NCBI RefSeq assembly: GCF_009801115.1
Contig: NZ_VTOL01000009.1
Location: 190,618 to 254,617 of the forward strand
Direction of reading: 5' to 3'
Origin: Dyadobacter sp. 3J3
GTDB taxonomy: Bacteria > Bacteroidota > Bacteroidia > Cytophagales > Spirosomataceae
Length of the DNA stretch: 64,000 nt
Positions 43,967 to 53,016 of this stretch are shown piece by piece (position 1 is the first letter of the stretch; each line of letters opens with the position of its first letter). Position numbers and translations under genes: made by a program. A model generated the notes under the pieces. It was not told where the DNA came from and did not search any database. It saw only the letters and a list, made by a program, of their open reading frames with translations.

Positions 43967-45166
43967 ATGAAAACATTCTCGTCCATTAAAGAACTGCTGT
44001 CCGTACTCAACCGCGAGCATAAGCTGATTATTGCTTTGTTCGAGAAACGCAAAAATCTTTCTTATAAGTATGATCATGCGTTGGAGCTCGTCGATTTCGA
44101 TGAAGATAAAATAAGGATACTGATCGACTATGCAGTTATCCGCGAGAATGGAACTAACCTTGAACTGGATGACCAGTTCCTTCAATTTTTCGAGCAGGTG
44201 CTGGAAGTAAATGAAGAAATCAATGTGTCATATATCAATGAACACATTCAAAATATCAGGCATAATATTCTTTATTATTTACAGGAAAATAATGAAACCA
44301 GAAAATACGGATATCTGCGTCAGGTCAAAAATGCACTTAGAAAAATAGGTATTATCGCCCTTCGTAACGTGGTCGATCTTAATAGAAATATTGATCATGC
44401 TTTCAAAAATGAACCAAACTACAAGATTAAAAAAGCAAAGCTGGAACATCTGGATGAAAAAAGACATGATATCTATGCACTTATAGGGCAAACGGACCAG
44501 CTTATATCCGGAGAGGATGAGCTAACGTTTTTTAAAGTTGCCTCGGATGAAGAGTTAAACCGCATTATCATTATACTCAAATCACAGTTAAATGAATGTC
44601 AGCACAACCTGATCGATATTCAAAAACAGATTATAGAATTTCTTAACCGAATTAAATATCATAGTGGCGTTATTGAAAAACTACGTCAGATCAAATATCT
44701 GAAAGATCAGTTTACCCTTAAAAGCAAAACTAATATTCTGGAGATACTTGGTGAGAATAATGCCATTATTTTTGAAGCCAATCCGGTATTTCCACTCAAA
44801 TTATCCCTGGAAGTCATTCAGACTGACTCTGAAATACTGGATCTAATTGGAAAAATATCAAAGAAAATCCGATCAGGTGCGAAAGTAACACAGTCGCTGG
44901 CCGGAAGTATTTCGGATGAATATCTTGAAACACAGACAGAAGAAGAGTTCCAGATCAATCTGGATGAAGTTAAAAATGGGTTTCTGGCCGGTAGTAATAA
45001 CCTTTTTGACTTTATTTTAAATTACAATTTTGATAAAGAGGTGAGTTTTGACGAGCGTATTACGATATATTGTCAGATGGTTTCTCAGTATGATTCGTTA
45101 TTTAAAATCACTGATGCCTATAACAGTAGACAGGACGTGGAGTTTGCCATAATTTATCCCAAATAA
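43967..45166 (+). CDS. JetA/MksF-like kleisin of a divergent Wadjet-type system
   Basis: I recognise this mainly by context. The 399-residue, mostly helical, soluble protein has an N-terminal region that looks like a winged helix (SIKELLSVLNREHKLIIALFEKR...YDHALEL...DEDKIRILIDYAVIREN). Long helices follow (about 150-250) with a GEDELTFFKVASDEELNRIIIILKSQ segment. It occupies the place of JetA, which bridges the SMC dimer in Wadjet and MksBEF complexes. The next gene begins 6 bp after its stop, and all four genes run together. JetA proteins are often somewhat longer, so this is a compact or distant form. Confidence 0.72.
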   Translation: MKTFSSIKELLSVLNREHKLIIALFEKRKNLSYKYDHALELVDFDEDKIRILIDYAVIRENGTNLELDDQFLQFFEQVLEVNEEINVSYINEHIQNIRHNILYYLQENNETRKYGYLRQVKNALRKIGIIALRNVVDLNRNIDHAFKNEPNYKIKKAKLEHLDEKRHDIYALIGQTDQLISGEDELTFFKVASDEELNRIIIILKSQLNECQHNLIDIQKQIIEFLNRIKYHSGVIEKLRQIKYLKDQFTLKSKTNILEILGENNAIIFEANPVFPLKLSLEVIQTDSEILDLIGKISKKIRSGAKVTQSLAGSISDEYLETQTEEEFQINLDEVKNGFLAGSNNLFDFILNYNFDKEVSFDERITIYCQMVSQYDSLFKITDAYNSRQDVEFAIIYPK

Positions 45167-45172
45167 AACGAC

Positions 45173-45742
45173 ATGCAGGTACCTAAACAGACTTCTGAAA
45201 TATTTGAAATCATGAATAAGGGACAATTTATTTGTTCCAATAGCAGTGATGAAAAACTGCGCAAATTATATTCCATTATTGACGACAGGTTTGACGATCT
45301 GTATGATTATTTTACAGAGATCAATTTTATTCTAGAAAAAGGTGACGAGTATTTTATGTTTACCAGAAAGGAAAATAAAACAGACCTCGAACGAAAACTG
45401 GAAGCTGCTTTTAAATGGATTGACGTGCTGGACTTTTTCAAAACCTTCGATCATTCTTTCGGCTCTGGTTATCGGTTTACGCCTTCGGATATTCTGGTAA
45501 AACTATCGGTTGACACGAATTTAAAAAGTAAACTGGAAGGACTCAAAAAGTATTCTCCAGGAAAAGAAAAACACGCCGACATCCTCGACAAGATTTTAGA
45601 TTTACTGACCAGGGACAATTTCATTGATCTTGAAAACGAAATTTCAACCTCTTACAAAGTCCTTGCTTCCTTCAATTACATGGAGCAATTAATATTATCG
45701 ATCAACATTCCCGAAGCCGTAATCAATGAGATTCCTGAATAA
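45173..45742 (+). CDS. JetB/MksE-like kite subunit
   Basis: The 189-residue protein matches the MksE/JetB pattern: FEIMNKGQFICSNSSDEKLRKLYSII, then DLYDYFTEINFILEKGDEYFMFTRKEN. These kite subunits form winged-helix dimers that bind the kleisin. A single compact domain fills most of the length. Its last 17 bp overlap the start of the SMC gene (ATG 45726), which implies tightly coupled translation. The combination kleisin-kite-SMC-nuclease in one operon is specific to Wadjet and MksBEFG systems. Confidence 0.8.
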   Translation: MQVPKQTSEIFEIMNKGQFICSNSSDEKLRKLYSIIDDRFDDLYDYFTEINFILEKGDEYFMFTRKENKTDLERKLEAAFKWIDVLDFFKTFDHSFGSGYRFTPSDILVKLSVDTNLKSKLEGLKKYSPGKEKHADILDKILDLLTRDNFIDLENEISTSYKVLASFNYMEQLILSINIPEAVINEIPE

Positions 45743-48700
45743 AATTATTTTTATTGAAAGTGCGAAAATCAGATACGCGGAAATCGCAATAGATGGAAAT
45801 GTCCATTTTATTGGTACGCAAGACGTTGGAAAAAGTACTGCATTACGTGCAATTCTGTTTTTTTATAATGCAGATAAAATGAAGCTTGGGATTGAAAAAA
45901 GCAAAGATTCTTTTGATGAATATTATTTCCCAAAGGGCAATTCCTCTATTATTTATGAAGTCGTCCGCGAAACCGGCCCATACTGTATTCTTGCCTACCG
46001 ATCACAAGGCCGCGCCTGCTTCCGGTTTCTGGATGGGGCTTATAAAATGGAAAATTTTATTGATGAAAACAGGATACCAAGAGAATGGGATGGTATACGC
46101 AATGCTTTGGCACGTAATGGAAATCATTATTCCAGAAAAGTTGATCGTTACGAAGAATACAGGGACATTTTATATGGTAACAACAGAGGACTGGATTCCG
46201 AATTACGCAAATTCGCATTAATTGAAAGTCGTCAATATCAAAACATTCCCCGTACGATCCAGAACGTGTTTCTGAACTCCAAACTGGATGCGGAATTCAT
46301 CAAGCAAACGATCATTATGTCTTTGAATGAAGAAGATGTAAAGATCCCGCTTGACAATTATACACTCCATCTCCGCGACTTTGATACCCAACTTGCAGAC
46401 GTTAATAAATGGACTGAAAAGAATAAAGCGGGTGAAATTCCTGTGCGAAAGCAGGCTGAAAAAATTGCCCGTTTACATGCTGAGATCAGGATATTAAATC
46501 AAGAAAAACAGCAGGCAGCTATTGAGCTATTCCAGACCTATGAAGCCGAACATAGGGATTTGCCAGAATTGGAAAAACAAGTGCTTATTGAAGATGGGAA
46601 ATTGCAGATATTATCGAAAAAAGACAAAGAACTTTATGCAAAGTTTGAAACCAGAAAAGAAGAAATCCAAAAGGTCATAAATTATCTGGAAAGCGATATA
46701 AAAAAAGCAAAACGTAAAGCTGATGAATATGAAATAATGAACATTTCCGGCATGATACAACGTATTGCAAAAAAACAGGATGTAGAAAAGGAACAGAGAA
46801 GATTGCTGGAAGAAAAGGAATTACTTTCTTCCAAATTCCGGGAAATAACCAGTCGATATGATGCCCTGATTTTACAACAAATTAATGCATATGCCGGTTT
46901 TCAAAACGAAACACAAACCAGTAAAAATGCAATTCAAGCATCATTGTTACAATTCAAAAATGATATTAATGATCAATACAAAGAATTATTTGACGAAATA
47001 AGAAAGCAGAATAAAAGTGCTTTGGAAACAGCCAGAGATACAGTTGATCAGAAAAAGGAAGTTATTCAGGAATTGAAACTAAAAAAGCAAAAAGCACAGA
47101 TAGAACGGTTTTCCGAAAAAGAGATTGAATTCGCAAAAGCCGAAATCGGCGCTTTAAAGCAAAAAATAAAAGTAAGTGATGTAGATATTGCTGATTTCAA
47201 AAAACAAGTCGAAACATACCAAAAACAATGGGAGCTGGATACGAAAACAAATGAACTGATTTTTGAAACAAATGCTGAAAAAATAAAAAAAGAGACGGAG
47301 AAAATTGTACTTTCTATTGCTATCATTGAAGCAAAACTTGCTCAGGATAAAGATTCATTATACGGTTGGTTAACAGAAAATATACCTGGCTGGGAGTTGA
47401 CAATCGGGAAAGTAATTGATGAAGAGAAAGTGTTGTTCCATACCGGACTATCACCGCAATTAGCGCCTGGCAATGATACATTTTTTGGTGTTAAAATAGA
47501 TTTGGAAGAGATAAACAAAAAAGTAAAAACAGTTGCAGACTATGAACAGGAGAAGTTACAGTTTCAGAAAAATGCAGAAGTAAATGATGCCAGTCTGAAT
47601 GCGCTGAATGAGCAAAAAAAGAAGGATGCAGAGAAGTTGAAACAGAAATATCAGCCTAAAATAAAAGAGCTTAAAGATGCGGGTTTTGAAGCAGAATATT
47701 TACTTCAAAAATCAAAAGACGATTTGCAGGAATATGAAGTAAATCTTTTAGAATTGGAAAAGAAAGCGGCAGCAGAAAAAGCAGATATCATATTAAAAAT
47801 TGAACAGGATCTTATCATTGCCAGCAAAGAATTGTCAAAGGAGCAGGCGTATTATGATGGCCTTGAAACTGGTATACAAAAGCAAATAGAGGCCAAAGAA
47901 AAAGAACAGAAGAAAAAGACAATTGCAGAAGAGCAATTAGTAAATATCCAGTTTACTGAACTGACTTCTGAATTAGTAAAGAAAAAAGCACAAATTGATC
48001 AAAGAGTATCGGAACTGAAACAACAGCAAAACGACAATTTGAAAAGTGACGGGGCCGATATCGAACGTATTTCGGAAATTGATAATGCACTGGAAAAAGT
48101 CAAAAGCGAACTGGATTTCATTGAAGCTAACAGGGATAAAGTAGCCGAATTTAATAAAGATAAACGAGAGCTTTTTGATCATGTAGACCGTTTTAAGGCT
48201 GATAGAAAATTAAAAGAAAACCAGCTTGAAACTGAAAAAGAGAAGCATGAATTGCAGAGAAACAGGTTAAGATTTGAAATTAATATTTCAAATAACACCA
48301 TATCTGAGTTGAATAAAAGACTATCAACAGCTAGGGAAGGCATTAAAGCTTTCGACGAATATCAGCTGACAGAAAGTTATGGTGAGATTTCAATGTTTAA
48401 TATAGTACAACAAAAATTCAAAAAAGAGAGACTAGCGCTTAAAGAGCTTATTGATTTGGTTAATACCAAAATATATGCTTTACAAGTTCGGTTTAGCAAT
48501 TTACAGGCAGCAGTCAATACCTTTCTAGGCAACTTTTCTTTCAATAACGTTTTTGATTTTAAAACCAATCTCAGTGAACGGGACGAGTTTATCGCTTTTG
48601 CTGAGATGTTGTATGAATTTCTGGAAGAAAATAAAATTGCCCAGTATGAAAAACGAGTTAATGAACGGTTTGCCACTTTGATCAGACAAATTGGAAAGGA

Positions 48701-49394
48701 AACGACAGAACTGGTTTCCAAAGAAGGAGAAATTCAAAAAGTGATTACGGACATTAATGGAGATTTCGAAGAGCGGAATTTTGCCGGCGTGATCAAAAGT
48801 ATCAAATTAAGACTTTCAGGAAGCCAGAACAGAATCGTTACTTTGCTCCTGGCGATAAAAAGCTTTAATGACGAACATGCATTAAGCTTAGGTGTTGCCA
48901 ATTTGTTTTCCACCGTTGACAGCGATGCTCAAAATAAAAAGGCAATTACGCTGCTCAAAGAATTTGCAAAGGAAATATTAAACAGAAAAGAGAAAGAGAT
49001 CAGTCTTTCTGATTCGTTTGAGCTGCAATTCAGGATTATGGAAAATGACAATGATAGCGGCTGGGTGGAAAAACTCGCCAATGTAGGCTCGGAAGGGACA
49101 GATATTCTGGTAAAGGCGATGATCAATATTATGCTGCTTAATGTTTTTAAAGATAACGCATCCAGAAAATTCAAGGATTTTAGATTGCATTGTATGATGG
49201 ACGAAATCGGGAAACTCCATCCTAACAATGTAAAAGGTATCTTAAAATTTGCGAATGACCGGAATATACTCCTCATCAACAGCTCGCCAACGTCATACAA
49301 TGCCAGCGATTATCGGTATACCTATCTTTTATCCAAGGACAGCAGAAGTATAACGAATATAAAGCGCCTGATTAAAAAAGGAACTGACCTATGA
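45726..49394 (+). CDS. JetC/MksB-like SMC ATPase
   Basis: The 1222-residue protein has the head-coil-hinge-coil-head layout of SMC proteins. The N-terminal half-head holds Walker A GTQDVGKST (30-38). Charged coiled-coil segments run from about 230 to 545 and 620 to 960, separated by a globular hinge-like segment (about 545-615, with LTENIPGWELTIGKV and FFGVKIDL). The C-terminal half-head has a variant signature GSEGTD (1121-1126) and Walker B plus catalytic Glu LHCMMDE (Asp1159, Glu1160). It would extrude DNA loops as the motor of the complex. The 4-bp overlap with the next gene couples it to the nuclease. Confidence 0.87.
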   Translation: MRFLNKIIFIESAKIRYAEIAIDGNVHFIGTQDVGKSTALRAILFFYNADKMKLGIEKSKDSFDEYYFPKGNSSIIYEVVRETGPYCILAYRSQGRACFRFLDGAYKMENFIDENRIPREWDGIRNALARNGNHYSRKVDRYEEYRDILYGNNRGLDSELRKFALIESRQYQNIPRTIQNVFLNSKLDAEFIKQTIIMSLNEEDVKIPLDNYTLHLRDFDTQLADVNKWTEKNKAGEIPVRKQAEKIARLHAEIRILNQEKQQAAIELFQTYEAEHRDLPELEKQVLIEDGKLQILSKKDKELYAKFETRKEEIQKVINYLESDIKKAKRKADEYEIMNISGMIQRIAKKQDVEKEQRRLLEEKELLSSKFREITSRYDALILQQINAYAGFQNETQTSKNAIQASLLQFKNDINDQYKELFDEIRKQNKSALETARDTVDQKKEVIQELKLKKQKAQIERFSEKEIEFAKAEIGALKQKIKVSDVDIADFKKQVETYQKQWELDTKTNELIFETNAEKIKKETEKIVLSIAIIEAKLAQDKDSLYGWLTENIPGWELTIGKVIDEEKVLFHTGLSPQLAPGNDTFFGVKIDLEEINKKVKTVADYEQEKLQFQKNAEVNDASLNALNEQKKKDAEKLKQKYQPKIKELKDAGFEAEYLLQKSKDDLQEYEVNLLELEKKAAAEKADIILKIEQDLIIASKELSKEQAYYDGLETGIQKQIEAKEKEQKKKTIAEEQLVNIQFTELTSELVKKKAQIDQRVSELKQQQNDNLKSDGADIERISEIDNALEKVKSELDFIEANRDKVAEFNKDKRELFDHVDRFKADRKLKENQLETEKEKHELQRNRLRFEINISNNTISELNKRLSTAREGIKAFDEYQLTESYGEISMFNIVQQKFKKERLALKELIDLVNTKIYALQVRFSNLQAAVNTFLGNFSFNNVFDFKTNLSERDEFIAFAEMLYEFLEENKIAQYEKRVNERFATLIRQIGKETTELVSKEGEIQKVITDINGDFEERNFAGVIKSIKLRLSGSQNRIVTLLLAIKSFNDEHALSLGVANLFSTVDSDAQNKKAITLLKEFAKEILNRKEKEISLSDSFELQFRIMENDNDSGWVEKLANVGSEGTDILVKAMINIMLLNVFKDNASRKFKDFRLHCMMDEIGKLHPNNVKGILKFANDRNILLINSSPTSYNASDYRYTYLLSKDSRSITNIKRLIKKGTDL

Positions 49395-50248
49395 TATTAT
49401 CACGCTCTTTGGCCGAAAAACTATTGATTCTTGCAAATGGCGGACAACTTTCTGCAAGCAGTTTAAAACATACTTTTATTAATGATTTAATTGCGGAAGG
49501 CATCATAACAGACAAGCGATCTGGTCGTACCAAAAGTACCTTACAGGTAATAAATCCGGATGCTTTAAGTAAATATTTGTTCAATAAATTTTCAATTTCT
49601 GACTTACAACAGTATGTGAATTTATTGACAAGTACCGAAATTACGCGCGCAAAGCTAGTGCAGGTTGCCAGTGATTCAAAATCTATAAGCCGAAGGACTT
49701 TCAAAGGCTTTCTTATCAATAGTTACGAACCAATTGAAACTGTATTGAACGACGTCCCACTTCTTATCAATCCAGTTTCAGGTACTTTTCAGTTCATTTA
49801 TGATTTTGACAAATTTATTCCTGCACCGGATGTGATTATCGTCGGGGTAGAAAATTCAGAAAACTTTTCTGAGATACGGAAACAGCGTTATTTGTTCCCC
49901 AATAGTAAAGTTTTGTTTGTTAGCCGTTATCCGCAAAATCAAAGCAAAGATCTGATCAAATGGCTGCAATCCATAGATAATCCGTATTGGCATTTTGGCG
50001 ACTACGATTTTGCCGGAATTAACATTTACATTCAGGAATATAAAAGACATTTTCCCGGTAAAAAAGCATCATTTTTTATTCCTGAAAATATAGAAAAGTT
50101 GATTGAGAAATATGGCAACCGGAAATTGTATGATCAGCAGCAACTGAATATCCTGGATATATCTGAGGAAAATATCCGCTCGCTGATCACTTTACTTCAT
50201 AAATATAAAAAAGGTCTGGAACAGGAAGCTTTGATACTTAGCCTGTAA
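49391..50248 (+). CDS. JetD-like Toprim nuclease, compact form
   Basis: The 285-residue protein ends the operon. Residues 1-80 look like a winged-helix region. From about 145 the sequence resembles the DUF2220/Toprim part of JetD, related to topoisomerase VI subunit A: VGVENSENF with Glu154, HFGDYDFAGINIY with Asp204 and Asp206, and KGLEQEALI at 274-282. In Wadjet, JetD cleaves circular DNA after the SMC part has extruded it. Typical JetD proteins are about 350-420 residues with a longer DUF3322 arm, so this one has a reduced N-terminal part. The stop is only 3 bp from the convergent copA stop. Confidence 0.78.
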   Translation: MILSRSLAEKLLILANGGQLSASSLKHTFINDLIAEGIITDKRSGRTKSTLQVINPDALSKYLFNKFSISDLQQYVNLLTSTEITRAKLVQVASDSKSISRRTFKGFLINSYEPIETVLNDVPLLINPVSGTFQFIYDFDKFIPAPDVIIVGVENSENFSEIRKQRYLFPNSKVLFVSRYPQNQSKDLIKWLQSIDNPYWHFGDYDFAGINIYIQEYKRHFPGKKASFFIPENIEKLIEKYGNRKLYDQQQLNILDISEENIRSLITLLHKYKKGLEQEALILSL

Positions 50249-50251
50249 ATT

Positions 50252-52489
50252 TTACAATTTCAACCCACGCAACCTTAAACTATTCGTCACAACCGAAACT
50301 GAACTAAGCGCCATTGCAGCTCCTGCAATCATTGGGTTTAATAAAAATCCATTGATCGGATATAAAATCCCGGCGGCAATTGGAATTCCGATCAGGTTAT
50401 AAATAAATGCCCAGAAAAGATTTTGTTTGATTGTCGCGACCGTTTTTCTCGAAAGTTGTAATGCTTTTGGTAAAACCATTAGATCCGAAGTAATCAGCGT
50501 CATTTTCGCCACATCCATCGCGATGTCAGATCCTTTCCCCATCGCGATACTGACGTCCGCCTGCACCAGTGCCTGAGAATCATTAACACCGTCACCTACC
50601 ATAGCAACGATTTTACCTTCGGATTGCAATTTTTGGACAAATTTCATTTTATCATCCGGTTTTACTTCGGCGATATAATTGACAATCCCTACCTGTTTTG
50701 CAACCGCGGCCGCTGTTTGTTCGTTATCGCCGGTAAGCATATACACTTCAATACCTTGTTCCTGTAATTTTTGAACTGCTTCGGCTGATGTAGCTTTTAA
50801 TTGATCTGCAATGGAAATTAACGCAACCTGTACCAAATTTACGCTTACGCCGATGACCGTTTGCGCAGCTTTGCACTGAACTTCTGCAAGTTTTTCCAGT
50901 TCAGGATTTAACACAACTCCTTCTTTTTTCAGAAATGAAAGCGTGCCGATTAAATAATTCTCACCATTTACAGTACCTTTTATCCCATTTCCTGTTACAG
51001 ATTCAAATTTTTCTATTTTGGCACCTGAATTTGTCTTAATAAACCTGACGACCGCCTGCGCCAAAGGATGTTCTGAGCGGGATTCTAACAGACGGATCGC
51101 TTCGGCATACCGTTCCTGATTTGCCAGATTTTCCGCCCATTCCCAGTTCGTAACTTCCGGATGTCCCTGCGTTAAAGTTCCCGTTTTATCCAAAACAACA
51201 ACATTCACTTCTTTCGCTTTTTCAAGACTTTCAGCGTCACGAATCAGGATATTATTTTGAGCTCCTTTTCCTACACCTACCATAATCGCCGTTGGAGTAG
51301 CTAATCCCAAAGCACAGGGGCAGGCAATTACCAAAACAGAAACGGAAGCCAGCAACGCCTGTGTAATTGCATTTTCTCCTCCAAAAAACATCCAGACACA
51401 AAATGTCATCACCGCAATTCCGATCACAACAGGCACAAAAATTCCGGCAATTTTATCAACCAGACGTTGGACCGGAGCCTTACTTCCCTGTGCCGCCTGA
51501 ACGGTTTTTATGATTTGTGCCAAAACAGTATTTTTTCCAATTTTTTCAGCCAAAAAAGTAAAACTTCCCTGCTGATTAATTGTTCCTGCAAAAACCTGCG
51601 AGCCCGCTATTTTTTCAGATGGAATTGGTTCACCAGTCATCAGACTTTCATCAACAAAAGAATTTCCGCTGATTACTTTGCCGTCAACCGGAATTTTTTC
51701 TCCTGAACGAATAATGATTTCGTCTTGCAGCTGGACATCTTTAACTGAAATTTCAATTTCCTTTTGAGAACGAATTACCTTTACCGTTTTAGGTTGTAAA
51801 CCGATCAGCTTTTTCAGCGCATCAGAAGTATTAGTTTTGGCTTTTTCTTCAAGCAATTTTCCTAACAAAATAAAGAAAATGATTACAGAAGCAGCTTCAA
51901 AATATACGTGCGGATGAAAACCGCGTGCATGCCAGAATTGCGGATTTAGTGTATTAAAGGTGCTGAAAAGAAAGGCGATTCCGGTACTTAACGCCACAAG
52001 GGTATCCATATTCGACTTTCCATGTTTTGCTTGTTTCCATGCATTCACAAAAAAATCTTTACCAAAAATGAATAAAACAGGTATGGTTAAAGCCATCATG
52101 ATGTAATTACCGAATGGCAAATCCATGAAAAACATGCCGATAACGGCTACCGGAACAGCCAATATTCCGGTAAGAATTGTTTTCCTTTTTAAGTCATGAT
52201 AATGTTCAAGCTGAATTTTTTCCTGTTCTGCAATCGCTTCATCGTCATCATCATTGATGATAAAACCATACCCTATGCCTTGCAAAACTTTATCCAGAGA
52301 CTCCAAATTTGTTGATTTTGGATCGAATTCTACGAGGGCAGACTGATTGGCATAATTCACGCCGACGTTTTCCACTCCAGAAGTACTTTTCAACATCGAC
52401 TCCACACTAACAGCACAGGCCGCACACGACATGCCGGTGACCGGCACCGTAACTTTTTTTGTATTGATAACTTTATGATCAGCTTCCAT
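50252..52489 (-). CDS. copA: Copper-exporting P1B-type ATPase
   Basis: The 745-residue pump has one N-terminal HMA domain with GMSCAAC (about 19-25). Eight membrane helices follow, with the transport CPC motif (VIACPCALGLATP), phosphorylation DKTGTLTQG, the HP motif (SEHPLAQ) and the GDGVNDSQAL hinge. These define Cu(I) export rather than Zn or K transport. It removes copper from the cytoplasm, with the CopZ-like chaperone at 42807-43016 as likely donor. The two are separated by the SMC-system block, although both are on the minus strand. Confidence 0.96.
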   Translation of the reverse strand: MEADHKVINTKKVTVPVTGMSCAACAVSVESMLKSTSGVENVGVNYANQSALVEFDPKSTNLESLDKVLQGIGYGFIINDDDDEAIAEQEKIQLEHYHDLKRKTILTGILAVPVAVIGMFFMDLPFGNYIMMALTIPVLFIFGKDFFVNAWKQAKHGKSNMDTLVALSTGIAFLFSTFNTLNPQFWHARGFHPHVYFEAASVIIFFILLGKLLEEKAKTNTSDALKKLIGLQPKTVKVIRSQKEIEISVKDVQLQDEIIIRSGEKIPVDGKVISGNSFVDESLMTGEPIPSEKIAGSQVFAGTINQQGSFTFLAEKIGKNTVLAQIIKTVQAAQGSKAPVQRLVDKIAGIFVPVVIGIAVMTFCVWMFFGGENAITQALLASVSVLVIACPCALGLATPTAIMVGVGKGAQNNILIRDAESLEKAKEVNVVVLDKTGTLTQGHPEVTNWEWAENLANQERYAEAIRLLESRSEHPLAQAVVRFIKTNSGAKIEKFESVTGNGIKGTVNGENYLIGTLSFLKKEGVVLNPELEKLAEVQCKAAQTVIGVSVNLVQVALISIADQLKATSAEAVQKLQEQGIEVYMLTGDNEQTAAAVAKQVGIVNYIAEVKPDDKMKFVQKLQSEGKIVAMVGDGVNDSQALVQADVSIAMGKGSDIAMDVAKMTLITSDLMVLPKALQLSRKTVATIKQNLFWAFIYNLIGIPIAAGILYPINGFLLNPMIAGAAMALSSVSVVTNSLRLRGLKL

Positions 52490-52570
52490 GATTTCTAATT
52501 CTTTGATACAAAGTTAACTCATCCCGAAACAGTTAGCATTACAGAATTGAGGCTGAGACTTGCAAGATTA

Positions 52571-52909
52571 TCAGGCCAGGCGTGTTCCATTCGGTAAGGT
52601 CTTATCGGGACAAGCCAGAATAACTTCTCCGTCCGGTAAAACAAAACCTGTTGTCAAAACTTCCGAGAGGAAACCAGCAATTTGTTTTATTGGAAAATTA
52701 ACGACGCATAAAACCTGCTTTCCAACCAATTCTTCCATTGTATAAAGTTTGGTAATCTGAGCCGAACTTTGTTTTATCCCAATTTCTTCGCCCAGATCAA
52801 TCCAGAGTTTATAAGCGGGTTTCCGTGCTTTCGGGAAGTCTTCGACACGCATAATTGTTCCAGTCCGCTGTTCGACTTTTTCAAAATCCTGCCAGGTAAT
52901 TGGATCCAT
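52571..52909 (-). CDS. csaA: CsaA-like tRNA-binding/chaperone protein
   Basis: The 112-residue protein is a single EMAP-II/Trbp111-type OB fold: [35 protein letters not shown] at the start and [17 protein letters not shown] later. This is the CsaA consensus. Family members bind tRNA and are proposed to help protein export or folding. The full length is typical. It precedes copA on the same strand, 82 bp upstream, but probably has an independent role. Confidence 0.93.
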   Translation of the reverse strand: MDPITWQDFEKVEQRTGTIMRVEDFPKARKPAYKLWIDLGEEIGIKQSSAQITKLYTMEELVGKQVLCVVNFPIKQIAGFLSEVLTTGFVLPDGEVILACPDKTLPNGTRLA

Positions 52910-53016
52910 TTTTTCTTAAAATTGAGGTATGTTTCAATATATAATTCATTTCACCATTAAAAAGTTACAAATAACTGCTTTCCTGATTTAATGCTTGTTC
53001 ATTAAATTACAACCTC

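Noticed and set aside
43967-50248. Chromosomal condensin (MukBEF) rather than a defence system
   Set aside because: The fourth gene is a Toprim nuclease, which MukBEF lacks, and the operon sits inside a copper island as an apparent insert.
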